NCBI GenBank assembly: GCA_003105015.1
Contig: PQAF01000028.1
Coordinates: 124,001 to 188,000, forward strand
Length of the DNA: 64,000 nt
Direction of reading: 5' to 3'
Source: Rhodocyclales bacterium
Lineage (GTDB): Bacteria; Pseudomonadota; Gammaproteobacteria; Burkholderiales; Rhodocyclaceae
In this document: one piece after another, positions 48,963-57,673 of the stretch
How the letters are laid out: each line of letters begins with the position of its first letter
How positions within the stretch are numbered: the first letter of the stretch is position 1
Translations under genes and position numbers: made by a program
Notes under the pieces: generated by a model
Databases searched by the model: none
What the model saw: the letters and a program-made list of their open reading frames with translations, nothing else
Told to the model about the DNA's origin: nothing

Positions 48963-50230
48963 GCCGCCTTCAGCGCCTGGTCGAGGTCGGCGATCAGGTC
49001 GTCGATGTGCTCGATGCCGATCGACAGGCGGATCATGTCTTCCGACACGCCGGCCTTGGCCATTTCGTCCGCGCCCAGCTGGCGGTGTGTGGTCGTCGCC
49101 GGGTGGCAGGCCAGCGTCTTGCAGTCGCCGATGTTGACCAGCCGCGTGACGAGGGCGAGCGCGTCCTGGAACTTCCCGCCGGCGGCGCGCCCGCCCTTCA
49201 CGCCGAAGTTGAGGATGCCGGAGGCACGGCCAGACATGTACTTCTGCACCAGCGCGTAGTCCTGGTGGTCCTTGAGGCCGGCGTAATTCACCCAGCTCAC
49301 CTTGGAATGCGACTTGAGGAACTCGGCGATCTTCACGGCGTTCTCGCAGATGCGGTCCATGCGCAGGGCCAGGGTCTCGACCCCCTGCAGGATGAGGAAG
49401 GCGTTGAAGGGCGAGATCGCCGCGCCCATGTTGCGCAACGGCACGACGCGGGCGCGGCCGATGTAGGCGGCCGGGCCGAGCGCCTCGGTGTACACCACGC
49501 CGTGGTAGGAGACGTCCGGCTCGTTGAGGCGCTTGAACTTGGCCTTGTGCTCGGCCCAGGGGAACTTTCCGGAATCGACGATCATGCCGCCGATGGAATT
49601 GCCGTGGCCGCCGAGGTATTTCGTCAGCGCATGCACGACGATGTCGGCGCCGTGCTCGAACGGCCGGCAGAGGTAGGGCGAAGGCACGGTGTTGTCGACG
49701 ATCAGCGGGATGCCGTGGCGATGCGCGATTTCGGCCAGCTTCTCGAAGTCGGTGATGTTGCCGAGCGGATTGCCGACGGATTCGCAGAAGATCGCCTTGG
49801 TGCGCCCGTCGATGTGCATTTCGAAGGCATGCGGCTCGCGGTAGTCGGCGAAGCGCACGTCGATGCCGTACTGCGGCAGGGTGTGGGCGAACAGGTTGTA
49901 GGTGCCGCCGTAGAGCGTGCTGGCCGAGACGATGTTGTCGCCGGCCTCGGCGATGGTCTGGATGGCGTAGGTGATCGCCGCCATGCCGGAGGCCAGCGCC
50001 AGGCCGGCGATGCCGCCTTCCATCGCCGCGACGCGCTTCTCCAGCACGTCCTGCGTCGGGTTCATGATGCGGGTGTAGATGTTGCCCGCCACCTTGAGGT
50101 CGAACAGGTCCGCGCCGTGCTGGGTGTTGTCGAAGGCGTAGGAGGTGGTCTGGTAGATCGGCACCGCCACGGCCTTGGTGGTCGGGTCGGGGCTGAAGCC
50201 GGCATGGACGGCGAGGGTTTCGAGTTTCAT
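48959..50230 (-). CDS. metY: O-acetylhomoserine sulfhydrylase / aminocarboxypropyltransferase
   Basis: 423 residues, a Cys/Met metabolism PLP enzyme. Motifs: DTLAVHAG-type start (METLAVHAGFSPDPTTKAVA without the first residue change), YTRIMNPTQDVLEKRVAAME, the PLP lysine in VVHALTKYLGGHGNSIGGMI, and the C-terminal TTHRQLGADEMAKAGVSEDM. It forms homocysteine from O-acetylhomoserine and sulfide, or methionine from methanethiol. It is the last gene of a leftward run from archease to metY. The length of about 420 residues fits MetY rather than the shorter MetB/MetZ. Confidence 0.9.
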   Translation of the reverse strand: MKLETLAVHAGFSPDPTTKAVAVPIYQTTSYAFDNTQHGADLFDLKVAGNIYTRIMNPTQDVLEKRVAAMEGGIAGLALASGMAAITYAIQTIAEAGDNIVSASTLYGGTYNLFAHTLPQYGIDVRFADYREPHAFEMHIDGRTKAIFCESVGNPLGNITDFEKLAEIAHRHGIPLIVDNTVPSPYLCRPFEHGADIVVHALTKYLGGHGNSIGGMIVDSGKFPWAEHKAKFKRLNEPDVSYHGVVYTEALGPAAYIGRARVVPLRNMGAAISPFNAFLILQGVETLALRMDRICENAVKIAEFLKSHSKVSWVNYAGLKDHQDYALVQKYMSGRASGILNFGVKGGRAAGGKFQDALALVTRLVNIGDCKTLACHPATTTHRQLGADEMAKAGVSEDMIRLSIGIEHIDDLIADLDQALKAA

Positions 50231-50250
50231 GTGGTTGGTCTCTTGAGTAA

Positions 50251-50274
50251 AAAGTCAGTCTTCAGGATGCGGCG
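50251..50274 (+). repeat. dispersed bipartite motif, copy 8
   Basis: AAAGTCAGTC, 8-base spacer, GCGGCG, between metY and the macro-domain gene, running into the 3' end of the latter. Confidence 0.7.
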
Positions 50275-50774
50275 GTCGCCTGCCTGAGCAGGCTCGCCAT
50301 GGTTTCGTCGAAGGCCACCAGCAGCACCTGCTCGAGGCCGGGGTTGTCTGCCAGCGCCTGGCGGCATTCGGCCACGGCGATGCGGGCGGCTGCTGCCGGC
50401 GGATAGCCATAGACGCCGCAGCTGATGGCCGGGAAGGCGAGGCTGCGCAGGCCATGCGCCTGCGCCAGGCGGAAGCAGTTGCGGTAGCAGGAAGCCAGCC
50501 GTTCCGGCTCGCCGCGGCCGCCGCCGTGCCAGACCGGCCCGACGGTGTGGATGACGTGCTTCGCCGGCAGGCGGAAGCCGGGGGTGATCTTCGCTTCCCC
50601 GGTCGGGCAACCGCCCAGCGTGCGGCAATGCGCCAGCAGTTCCGGCCCCGCCGCGCGGTGGATGGCGCCATCCACGCCGCCGCCGCCGAGCAGGGATTCG
50701 TTGGCGGCATTCACGATGGCGTCGACGGCGAGGCGGGTGATGTCGCCGGTGGCGACCTCGAGGCGTCCTGGCAT
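50262..50774 (-). CDS. macro-domain protein (ADP-ribose/O-acetyl-ADP-ribose hydrolase type)
   Basis: 170 residues from the ATG at 50774 ([20 protein letters not shown]). Macro-domain features: [40 protein letters not shown] and [11 protein letters not shown], all in the YmdB/MacroD-like arrangement. Such proteins deacetylate O-acetyl-ADP-ribose or remove ADP-ribose from proteins or RNA ends. It starts 2 bases after the stop of the upstream secreted protein gene and is in the same leftward run as archease and RtcB. That raises a link to RNA end processing. Confidence 0.9.
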   Translation of the reverse strand: MPGRLEVATGDITRLAVDAIVNAANESLLGGGGVDGAIHRAAGPELLAHCRTLGGCPTGEAKITPGFRLPAKHVIHTVGPVWHGGGRGEPERLASCYRNCFRLAQAHGLRSLAFPAISCGVYGYPPAAAARIAVAECRQALADNPGLEQVLLVAFDETMASLLRQATAAS

Positions 50775-50776
50775 GG

Positions 50777-51265
50777 CTACTTCAGCTTGGCGTCGCGCAG
50801 GATGGCCAGCCAGGCCTCGCGCTTCGGTTCGGAGAGGCGGTTGAGCTTGGCGGCGTAGGCGAGGACGTGCACGCCGTCCTTGGCGACGATGACGCGGCGG
50901 TACTCGAACTGGCTTCCGGTGATGCGGCAGTCGCCTTCCCACTGCAGCAGGACCGACTGCTGCTCTTGCTGCAGCGGCTTGACCTTGTATGGCCGGCAAT
51001 GCTCGTTGAGGAACTCCAGGAAGGCGGGGAGGTAGTCATCCGGCGAGAAGGCGAGGCGCTGGTGGCCGACGACGAGTTTTTCGTTCCAGAAGTATTCGCT
51101 CTCGCCGGGCGCGACATAGACGCGCTCGGTGAGGCGGCCCTCGCGGTGTTCCGCGGCGAGTTTCCAGTCGCGCGGATCGAGGGGGACGTCCCAGCGCTCG
51201 AGCGCCTGGGCGAAGGCATTGAAAGTCAGCAGGAAGAGGACGGCGGCCAGGCTGGATTTCATCAT
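50777..51265 (-). CDS. secreted hypothetical protein
   Basis: 162 residues with a Sec signal peptide ([21 protein letters not shown]). The mature part is mixed, with [20 protein letters not shown] and [21 protein letters not shown] do not recognise a characterised family. It is presumably periplasmic. It lies 40 bases after rtcB and 2 bases before the macro-domain gene, so it is likely co-transcribed with them. A degenerate copy of the dispersed motif overlaps its signal-peptide codons. Confidence 0.7.
   Translation of the reverse strand: MMKSSLAAVLFLLTFNAFAQALERWDVPLDPRDWKLAAEHREGRLTERVYVAPGESEYFWNEKLVVGHQRLAFSPDDYLPAFLEFLNEHCRPYKVKPLQQEQQSVLLQWEGDCRITGSQFEYRRVIVAKDGVHVLAYAAKLNRLSEPKREAWLAILRDAKLK
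51222..51245 (+). repeat. degenerate copy of the dispersed bipartite motif
   Basis: AAAGTCAGCA, 8-base spacer, ACGGCG; two mismatches in the first block but the spacing is kept. Inside the signal-peptide codons of the secreted hypothetical protein gene. Confidence 0.45.
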
Positions 51266-51305
51266 CGTCGGCTTCGTGAATGCGAATGTTTGAGTATAGA
51301 GCCAA

Positions 51306-52733
51306 TCAACCCTTCACGCAGACCAGCGGTTCCAGCCGCGCCACCTTGCGCGCCAGGCCGGCGGCGTCGGCGGCGTCGACCACCGCCGAGACGTCCTTGT
51401 AGGCGAGCGGCGCCTCCTCGGCGACGCCGCGCAGGCTCGGGCTGCGGACGAGGATGCCGCGACTGGCCAGCTCGTCGACGATGGCGCGGCCCTGCCAGCG
51501 CCGGGTGGCCTCGTGGCGGCTCATGGCGCGGCCGGCGCCGTGGCAGGCCGAGCCGAAGGCGCGTTCCATCCCCGTCGCCAGGCCGGCAAGGATGTAGGAG
51601 CCGGTGCCCATGCTGCCGCCGATCAGCACCGGCTGGCCGGCCTCGCGGAATTCCGGCGGCAACTCCGCATGGCCCGGGCCGAAGGCGCGGGTGGCGCCCT
51701 TGCGGTGCACGAAGAGCCGCCGCCGGCGTCCCGCCACCTCGTGCGTCTCCTCCTTGCAGGTGTTGTGCGAGACGTCGTAGAGCAGCGGCAGGCGCGCCTC
51801 CGGCAGCACCTCGCGGAAGGCGGCGCGCGTGAGGTGGGTGAGGATCTGCCGGTTGGCCAGCGCGCAGTTGATGGCGGCGCGCATGGCGCCGAGGTAGCGC
51901 CGGCCGAGGGCCGAGGCGAGCGGGGCGCAGGCCAGCTCGCGGTCCGGCAGGTCGATGCCGGCCGCGCGCGCGGCGATGGCCATTTCCTTGAGGAATTCCG
52001 TGCCGATCTGGTGGCCGAGGCCGCGCGAGCCGCAGTGGATGCTGACCACCACGTCGCCGGCGGCGATGCCGTAGTCGGCGGCGATCCTGGCGTCGAACAC
52101 CTCGGCGACGTGCTGCACTTCCAGATAATGATTGCCCGAGCCGAGCGTGCCCATCTCGTCGCGCTGGCGTTTGCGCGCCTGTTCCGAGACGGCCTTCGGG
52201 TCGGCGCCGCGCATGGTGCCGCGCTCCTCGGTGCGGGCCAGGTCGGCTTCATCCCCGTAGCCGCGCCCGACGGCCCAGTGCGCGCCGCCCTTGAGCATGG
52301 CGTCCATCTCCGCCGCCGACAGGCGCAGCTCGCCGGTGCTGCCGACGCCGGCCGGAATGCGCGCGTAGAGCGTGTCGGCCAGGCGCGCCTGGACGCGGAC
52401 GATGTCTTCCCGCCGCAGGCCGGTGAGCAGGGTGCGCACGCCGCAGGAGATGTCGAAGCCGACGCCGCCGGCCGAGACGACGCCCTCGTCCGGATCGAAG
52501 GCGGCGACGCCGCCGATGGGAAAGCCGTAGCCCCAGTGCGCGTCGGGCATGGCATACGAGGCCTGCACGATGCCGGGCAGGGCGGCGACGTTGGCCGCCT
52601 GTTCGAGCACCTTGGCATCCATCGCCTGCATCAGCTCGCGCGAGGCGTAGATGACGACCGGCACGCGCATGCGGCCGCGCGCCGGGGAGACCCATTCGTG
52701 ATCCGAGCGACGTTCGAAAACGGAAAGATCCAT
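51306..52733 (-). CDS. rtcB: RNA-splicing ligase RtcB
   Basis: 475 residues. RtcB landmarks: SYAMPDAHWGYGFPIGGVAA, the metal-binding cysteine in GGVGFDISCGVRTLLTG, GSGNHYLEVQHVAEVF, VVSIHCGSRGLGHQIG, the histidines in DVSHNTCKEETHEV, and GSMGTGSYILAGL near the guanylylated-histidine region. RtcB seals RNA 2',3'-cyclic phosphate and 5'-OH ends with GTP. It lies 9 bases after archease, its activator. No RtcR regulator or RtcA cyclase is visible in the window. Confidence 0.93.
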   Translation of the reverse strand: MDLSVFERRSDHEWVSPARGRMRVPVVIYASRELMQAMDAKVLEQAANVAALPGIVQASYAMPDAHWGYGFPIGGVAAFDPDEGVVSAGGVGFDISCGVRTLLTGLRREDIVRVQARLADTLYARIPAGVGSTGELRLSAAEMDAMLKGGAHWAVGRGYGDEADLARTEERGTMRGADPKAVSEQARKRQRDEMGTLGSGNHYLEVQHVAEVFDARIAADYGIAAGDVVVSIHCGSRGLGHQIGTEFLKEMAIAARAAGIDLPDRELACAPLASALGRRYLGAMRAAINCALANRQILTHLTRAAFREVLPEARLPLLYDVSHNTCKEETHEVAGRRRRLFVHRKGATRAFGPGHAELPPEFREAGQPVLIGGSMGTGSYILAGLATGMERAFGSACHGAGRAMSRHEATRRWQGRAIVDELASRGILVRSPSLRGVAEEAPLAYKDVSAVVDAADAAGLARKVARLEPLVCVKG

Positions 52734-52742
52734 CGCGATCCC

Positions 52743-53162
52743 TCAGACGTCCACCACGCATTGCGCCAGCCAGCTGCCGTCGGGCAGCCGGCGCACGTCG
52801 AGTTCGGCATAGGTGGCGCCCTTGATTTCGACGGCGGGACGGTGCTTTCGAACATCCACCGGTTCGCCCCACGCGTCGGCGTCGAGCCGCCCATCGCCGA
52901 TGCGCACCTCGAAACGGGCGAACAGCATGTGCCGCGTCGCCATCTCGTAGATCAGTGCGTTGAGCCAGTCGCAGAACAATAATGCATCGTCGGGCGCGCT
53001 GCAGGCGATGCGCACGGCGCGTTGCGGCGCGACGCGCTCCGGATCGGCGATCACGGCGGTCAGGGCGAGCGCCGCCTGCTCGAAGGCGGCCTCGCGCGTG
53101 GGCCCCAGGCCGCGCACGCCGATGTCGGCTTCATGACGGAAATGTTCCCAGCGCACAGCCAT
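52743..53162 (-). CDS. archease (RtcB activator)
   Basis: 139 residues. The archease pattern is clear: [20 protein letters not shown] (the conserved H-x-A/T-D), [40 protein letters not shown] and the C-terminal [16 protein letters not shown] followed by VVDV. Archease accelerates the guanylylation and turnover of RtcB. First gene of the leftward run; its ATG (53162) is 95 bases from the divergent peroxiredoxin gene. Confidence 0.92.
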   Translation of the reverse strand: MAVRWEHFRHEADIGVRGLGPTREAAFEQAALALTAVIADPERVAPQRAVRIACSAPDDALLFCDWLNALIYEMATRHMLFARFEVRIGDGRLDADAWGEPVDVRKHRPAVEIKGATYAELDVRRLPDGSWLAQCVVDV

Positions 53163-53257
53163 GATGCGATCTTAGCGAGGCAATCGATTCTTGTCTTGAT
53201 TTCGTCCCGGAATCCGGTGTTAAACTTGCTCCCGTTCAATCGTTCGCAGGAGACTGC

Positions 53258-53725
53258 ATGCTGCAAGCCGGACAAGCCGCGCCCGCCGTCGAGTTGCCCG
53301 ACGCCGACATGGAGTCGTTCGACCTGGCGGAGCTGCGCGGCAAGAACCACGCCGTCCTCTATTTCTATCCGAAGGACGACACGCCCGGCTGCACCATGGA
53401 GGCGATCGATTTCTCCGACCACGAGGACGAGTTCGCGCGGCACGGCTGCGTCGTCATCGGCGTGTCGCGCGACGACTGCATCAGCCACGCCGAGTTCCGC
53501 GACAAGCACGGCCTCTCGGTGCGCCTGCTGGCGGATCCCGAGGGCGAGGTGTGCAAGCGCTACGGCGTCTGGCAGATGAAGGAGAAGGACGGCGTGAAGA
53601 AGCCGGGCATCGTGCGCTCGACCTTCATCATCGACAAGAAAGGCGTATTGCGTCACGCATTGTATGGCGTCAACCCGAAAGGCCATGCGCTGGAGGTCCT
53701 GGCGCTGGTCAAGCAGCTGGACTAA
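53258..53725 (+). CDS. bcp: peroxiredoxin, BCP/PrxQ family (second copy)
   Basis: 155 residues. The motif YFYPKDDTPGCTMEAIDFSD has the peroxidatic cysteine, but the residue five positions later is isoleucine or phenylalanine and no resolving cysteine is seen in the PrxQ position. A cysteine is present later (DDCISHAEF). It therefore differs from the copy at 34355 and may be a 1-Cys or atypical enzyme. VSRDDCISHAEFRDKHGLSV and LLADPEGEVCKRYGVW are family blocks. A slyD-like gene follows after 18 bases. Confidence 0.88.
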   Translation: MLQAGQAAPAVELPDADMESFDLAELRGKNHAVLYFYPKDDTPGCTMEAIDFSDHEDEFARHGCVVIGVSRDDCISHAEFRDKHGLSVRLLADPEGEVCKRYGVWQMKEKDGVKKPGIVRSTFIIDKKGVLRHALYGVNPKGHALEVLALVKQLD

Positions 53726-53743
53726 AGGCAAAAAGGAACCGCC

Positions 53744-54226
53744 ATGCAGATCGCCAAGGACACCGTCGTCACACTCAATTACCGCGTCACCGATCCGGAC
53801 GGCAACCTCATCGACGACGGCCAGCGCCCGCTGGTCTACCTCCACGGCGGTTACGACGGCATCTTCTCCCGCATCGAGGAGGCGCTGCACGGCAAGACGG
53901 TCGGCGAGCAGCTGGAGGTCAAGCTGCAGCCGGAGGACGCCTTCGGCGAATACGATGCCGAGCTGGTGCGCGTCGAGCAGCTGGCCATGTTCCCCGAGGG
54001 CATCCAGGTCGGCATGCAGTTCGAGCGCGCCACCGACGACGGCGACGACGACATGGTCTACACCATCACCGACATCGAGGGCGACAAGGTGGTGGTCGAC
54101 GGCAACCATCCCCTGGCCGGCACCGCGCTGGTCTTCAACTGCACCGTCTCCGACATCCGTGCGGCGACCGCCGAGGAACTGGAGCACGGCCACGTGCACG
54201 GCCCCGAGGGGCATCACCACCACTGA
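53744..54226 (+). CDS. slyD: FKBP-type peptidyl-prolyl isomerase, SlyD-like
   Basis: 160 residues. SlyD-type FKBP core: VTLNYRVTDPDGNLIDDGQR, VYLHGGYDGIFSRIEEALHG with the inserted IF-domain (EDAFGEYDAELVRVEQLAMF through FERATDD), and NHPLAGTALVFNCTVSDIR. The tail ends in EHGHVHGPEGHHHH, a short histidine-rich metal-binding extension, shorter than that of E. coli SlyD. Acts as a chaperone/prolyl isomerase and possibly in nickel delivery. Co-directional with the peroxiredoxin gene. A dispersed-motif copy forms the following hairpin. Confidence 0.92.
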   Translation: MQIAKDTVVTLNYRVTDPDGNLIDDGQRPLVYLHGGYDGIFSRIEEALHGKTVGEQLEVKLQPEDAFGEYDAELVRVEQLAMFPEGIQVGMQFERATDDGDDDMVYTITDIEGDKVVVDGNHPLAGTALVFNCTVSDIRAATAEELEHGHVHGPEGHHHH

Positions 54227-54231
54227 AGAGT

Positions 54232-54255
54232 CGCCGCAGTGCGGCGACTGACTTT
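54232..54255 (-). repeat. dispersed bipartite motif, copy 9, with palindromic extension
   Basis: Minus strand AAAGTCAGTC, 8-base spacer, GCGGCG. Here the inner part is a hairpin, AGTCGCCGCA-GT-GCGGCGACT, followed by a T run on the plus strand, so it can serve as a Rho-independent terminator for slyD. Confidence 0.75.
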
Positions 54256-54257
54256 TT

Positions 54258-55394
54258 TTACCTCAGCACCTTGCCATCGCGGTTCAGGATCGTGATGTCG
54301 AGGAATTCCGAGCCGGAATGGCTCGACGGCGAGAAGCGGATGAACAGGCCGCCGGCATCGTAGTCGCGCATCGCCTCCAGCGTTTCGCGCAGCTTCTTCC
54401 GCGTCGGATTCGGCCCGGCGCGCCGCAATCCTTCCACCAGCACCTTGGCCGACAGATAGCCTTCCAGCAGGGTGTGGTTCAGCTCGATCCCCTTCGGCGC
54501 AAATCGCCTGAAATCGTCCTGCAGCTCGCGGGTGATGGCCAGCGCGCGGCTGGCGGGATCCGGCACGACCTGGACGATGCCCAGGCCGTGCGCGGTTTCC
54601 TTGCCGATGCGCTTCACCACCTGCGGCCCATCCGTGACGGAGATCGCCAGCAGCTGGGCATCGTTGCCGGCGGCGCGGGATTGCCTGACGAATTCCGCGC
54701 TGGCAGCGGTGTTGGACACCATGATCACGGCCTGCGGCCTGGCGGCTGCGATTTCCGCCACGGCCTTCTCGACCTTGGTCGTGTTCTTCTCGTAGGCGGC
54801 CTTCACGAGGAGCTGCAGATCGTGCTGCCTGAGCGATTTCTCGGCGCCGGCCAGGCCGTCGAGCCCGAAGGGGTCGTCCTGGTAGAGCACGGCGACGCGC
54901 CGGATGCCGGTGGTGGCGAGTTGCCGGACGATCTTGTCCACCTCCGCCGCATAGCTGGCGCGGGTATGGAACAGCTGCGGCACGACCGGGGTGGCCAGCG
55001 AGAGGGCGCCGGAGCGGATGCCGACGACGGGAATGTCGGCGTCGGCGAGGACGCCTTGCTTGACCAGGGCCTCGACGTTGCCGGTGCCGACCAGGCCGAC
55101 CAGCGCGACGGGGGCGGCCTCCTTCACCAGTTCGCGGGTGAGCCTGACCGTTTCCGGAACCTTGTAGCCGTCGTCCTTCGTGACGAGGCGGATCCTGGCG
55201 CCGTGGATGCCGCCGGCGGCATTGACGCGGTCGAAGTAGAGCTGGGCGCCGGCGCCGACATGGCTGCCGGTGGGCGCCAGCGGCCCGCTGTAGGGCGCCA
55301 CCTGGCCGACGACGAGCGTCGCGGCGGCTGCCAGTGGATTCAGGATGGCAAGGGAAAGCGCGGCGAGGCATAGCCGCAGCGAATGAAGTGGCAT
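54258..55394 (-). CDS. branched-chain-amino-acid-type ABC transporter substrate-binding protein
   Basis: 378 residues from the ATG at 55394 (MPLHSLRLCLAALSLAILNP) with AAAGGAGG upstream; earlier in-frame codons are not protein-like. A signal peptide is followed by a periplasmic-binding type I fold: VGQVAPYSGPLAPTGSHVGA, DDGYKVPETVRLTRELVKEA, VALVGLVGTGNVEALVKQGV and AVLYQDDPFGLDGLAGAEKS. It resembles LivJ or urea/amide-binding proteins. No permease or ATPase genes are adjacent, so it may be an orphan binding protein, possibly feeding ligand information to the PAS kinase next door. Confidence 0.88.
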   Translation of the reverse strand: MPLHSLRLCLAALSLAILNPLAAAATLVVGQVAPYSGPLAPTGSHVGAGAQLYFDRVNAAGGIHGARIRLVTKDDGYKVPETVRLTRELVKEAAPVALVGLVGTGNVEALVKQGVLADADIPVVGIRSGALSLATPVVPQLFHTRASYAAEVDKIVRQLATTGIRRVAVLYQDDPFGLDGLAGAEKSLRQHDLQLLVKAAYEKNTTKVEKAVAEIAAARPQAVIMVSNTAASAEFVRQSRAAGNDAQLLAISVTDGPQVVKRIGKETAHGLGIVQVVPDPASRALAITRELQDDFRRFAPKGIELNHTLLEGYLSAKVLVEGLRRAGPNPTRKKLRETLEAMRDYDAGGLFIRFSPSSHSGSEFLDITILNRDGKVLR

Positions 55395-55677
55395 GACGTT
55401 CCTCCTTTGAGCCGATGACGGGTGGTCCGCCCGCCGTCGCTGGGCTCTCGTGGAGCGCGCGGTATTTTTTCTATGGCGAGCGCGGCAAGAATAGTCGCTG
55501 CAGTGTCGGCAATCGATACGGAGTTTCCGAATGTCGGAAACCCACAATTGACTGCCGCAGGTGGGTCTATTACGAGAGGCGCTTCATGTCACGACGCTGG
55601 CAACGGGGATCGCCCACGGCATGCTGGCGTCCCAGAGGGGCATCGACAAACTGACCGCCCCGGTCTGGCGCGGCGCA
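55395..55677. other. intergenic region (283 bases)
   Basis: Upstream of the binding-protein gene and downstream of the second histidine kinase. It contains a short palindrome, GTTTCCGA-ATG-TCGGAAAC (55523-55541), and no convincing open frame. No clear promoter or terminator is recognised; the palindrome may be an operator. Confidence 0.35.
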
Positions 55678-57561
55678 CTATTCCAGCGTGAACTCGAAGG
55701 TGGCCCCCTGTCCGGGAGCTGCCTGCGCTGCAATGCCGCCCCCGTGCCGCTTCAGGATGCGGGCGACCGAGGCCAGTCCGATGCCGGTTCCCTCGAACTC
55801 GGACTGGCTGTGCAGGCGCTGGAATGCGCCGAAGAGCCTGTCCGCGAACTTCATGTCGAACCCGGCGCCGTTGTCCTTCACGTGGTAGCGCCGTGCGCCG
55901 TCCAGCGAGCGCACCCCGAATTCGATGCGTGCGACGGGCACTTTGCGCGTGAATTTCCAGGCGTTGCCGAGGAGATTCTGCAAGACATTGCGCATCAGCA
56001 CCGGGTCCGCGCAGGCCGCCAGGCCGTCCTCGATGACCACCTCGATGCGACGCTCCGGCTCCAGCTGGCGGAGGTCCGCGACGATTTCGCCGGCCAGGCG
56101 GCTCAGGTCCACCTTCTGGCGGCGAATCTCGTGGCGCGACAGCCGGGCCAGCTCGAGCAGATCCTCGATCAGGCGACCCATCCGTGATGCGTTCGCCTTG
56201 GCGCGCTCCAGGTAGCCGCGTGCCTCCGGTCCCAGGCCGACGCCCCCGTTCTCCAATGCAAGGGAGACGAAACCGTCGACGGCGCGCAGCGGCGCGCGCA
56301 GGTCGTGCGATACCGTGTAGCTGAAGGTTTCCAGTTCCCGGTTCTTCTCGGCCAGTTCTTCCGTCAACTGCTGCACTTCCTCCTCGGCTTCCTTGCGCGC
56401 CGAGATGTCCTCCTTGACTGCAACGAAATGGGAGATTTCGCCAGCGTCGTTGCGCACGGGGGAGATGACATTGGATTCCCAGTAGAAAGACCCGTCCCGG
56501 CGGCGGTTCACCAGCTCTCCCCGCCAGGTTTCACCGCGCAGCAGGGTGACCCACAGGTGGCGATAGACCTCGGGCGCGGTCTCGCCCGAGGCGAGTAAGC
56601 GCGGGTTGCGGCCGATGATCTCCTCGCGCCGGTAGCCGGTGCTCTGGCAAAAGTGCGGATTGACATATTCGATGTTGCCGCTGGCGTCGGTGATCATCAC
56701 GCCCTGGTTGATTTGTTCGGTCGCCCGGGAAAACTGGCGCAGGCTTTCCTCGGCCTGCTTCCGCTCGGTGATGTCGAGCGAGGCGCCCACCATGCGCACC
56801 ACGCTGCCGGAGGCGTCGCGCACGGCTTCCCCGCGCGCGGCGATCCAGCGGACCACATTGTCCGCGCCGACCAGGCGAAATTCGCAATAATAGGGACTGC
56901 CGTCCCTCACCGTCCTGCGGCCCGTCTCGAGATAGCCCTCCCGATCGTCCGGGTGAACCATGTCGCGGAAGTCACGCTGCTGCGGGCGGCTCTTGGTGTG
57001 CGGCCCGAGAATTTCCTCTGGGGGCACGCCCCAGTGCAGCGTGTCGTTCACCACGTCCCATTCCCATGGAAATACGCGCCCGTTGATCGAGGCGGAACGA
57101 AGGAGCGTGGAGCTGCGTGCCAGTGCCGTGTTCGCCTGCCGCAGTTCGGCCGTGCGCGCCTCGACCTCGCGCCTGAGCAGCAGCGGCTGGCGCAGGATGG
57201 AGTAGGCGATGACGGCCATCAAAGCGGCTGCGAGGGCCAGCAGGGACGGCCTGAGCCATGACTGGGCGGGCCGAACCGTTTCGCCTGACTCGACGACGCG
57301 GCGATCGACGGAAGCACTTTGACCCTCGGCGGAGGTGAGCGTGCCGGAGGCGGATTCGCGGGCGATCTCCGATTGCCCAATCTGCAGGCTCTGAGCCGGA
57401 TAGGTGCCCAGCAGGACACCCATCGCCAGCGTGGCGACGAAGGCAAGCACGGCGCCGAGCAGGGGCGTGGAGGTGGTCGGCAGTTTCATGCGTGCGGGAG
57501 CGATTGACGACAGGCACGCATTATCGGTGGCATCGTTCGCCGATGCCGTGAAGGAAATCAC
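55678..57561 (-). CDS. PAS-domain sensor histidine kinase
   Basis: Up to 627 residues. The start may be GTG at 57561 or ATG at 57489; the second begins directly before the first membrane helix (PLLGAVLAFVATLAMGVLLG). A second helix is LLALAALMAVIAYSIL. Two PAS/PAC units follow (about 150-280 and 285-400; IMITDASGNIEYVNPHFCQS in part, EISHFVAVKEDISARKEAEE), then a HisKA with SYTVSHDLRAPLRAVDGFVS and an ATPase with VLQNLLGNAWKFTR, VKDNGAGFDMKFADRLFGAF and EGTGIGLASVARIL. Orphan kinase: no response regulator is adjacent. Confidence 0.87.
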   Translation of the reverse strand: MISFTASANDATDNACLSSIAPARMKLPTTSTPLLGAVLAFVATLAMGVLLGTYPAQSLQIGQSEIARESASGTLTSAEGQSASVDRRVVESGETVRPAQSWLRPSLLALAAALMAVIAYSILRQPLLLRREVEARTAELRQANTALARSSTLLRSASINGRVFPWEWDVVNDTLHWGVPPEEILGPHTKSRPQQRDFRDMVHPDDREGYLETGRRTVRDGSPYYCEFRLVGADNVVRWIAARGEAVRDASGSVVRMVGASLDITERKQAEESLRQFSRATEQINQGVMITDASGNIEYVNPHFCQSTGYRREEIIGRNPRLLASGETAPEVYRHLWVTLLRGETWRGELVNRRRDGSFYWESNVISPVRNDAGEISHFVAVKEDISARKEAEEEVQQLTEELAEKNRELETFSYTVSHDLRAPLRAVDGFVSLALENGGVGLGPEARGYLERAKANASRMGRLIEDLLELARLSRHEIRRQKVDLSRLAGEIVADLRQLEPERRIEVVIEDGLAACADPVLMRNVLQNLLGNAWKFTRKVPVARIEFGVRSLDGARRYHVKDNGAGFDMKFADRLFGAFQRLHSQSEFEGTGIGLASVARILKRHGGGIAAQAAPGQGATFEFTLE

Positions 57562-57673
57562 GTGAATGGGGAGATAGCTGAAAAACCCCCAGGAATGGAC
57601 GGACGGCGTGAAGTATTTAACGCCACGTCAATACAGTGCGCGTGCCGTGCAGGCGTTCGCGGCCGGCCCGGGC

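Noticed and set aside
55523..55541. GTTTCCGA-ATG-TCGGAAAC hairpin as a terminator
   Set aside because: No T run follows on either strand and the stem is short; an operator is as likely, so no firm call is made.
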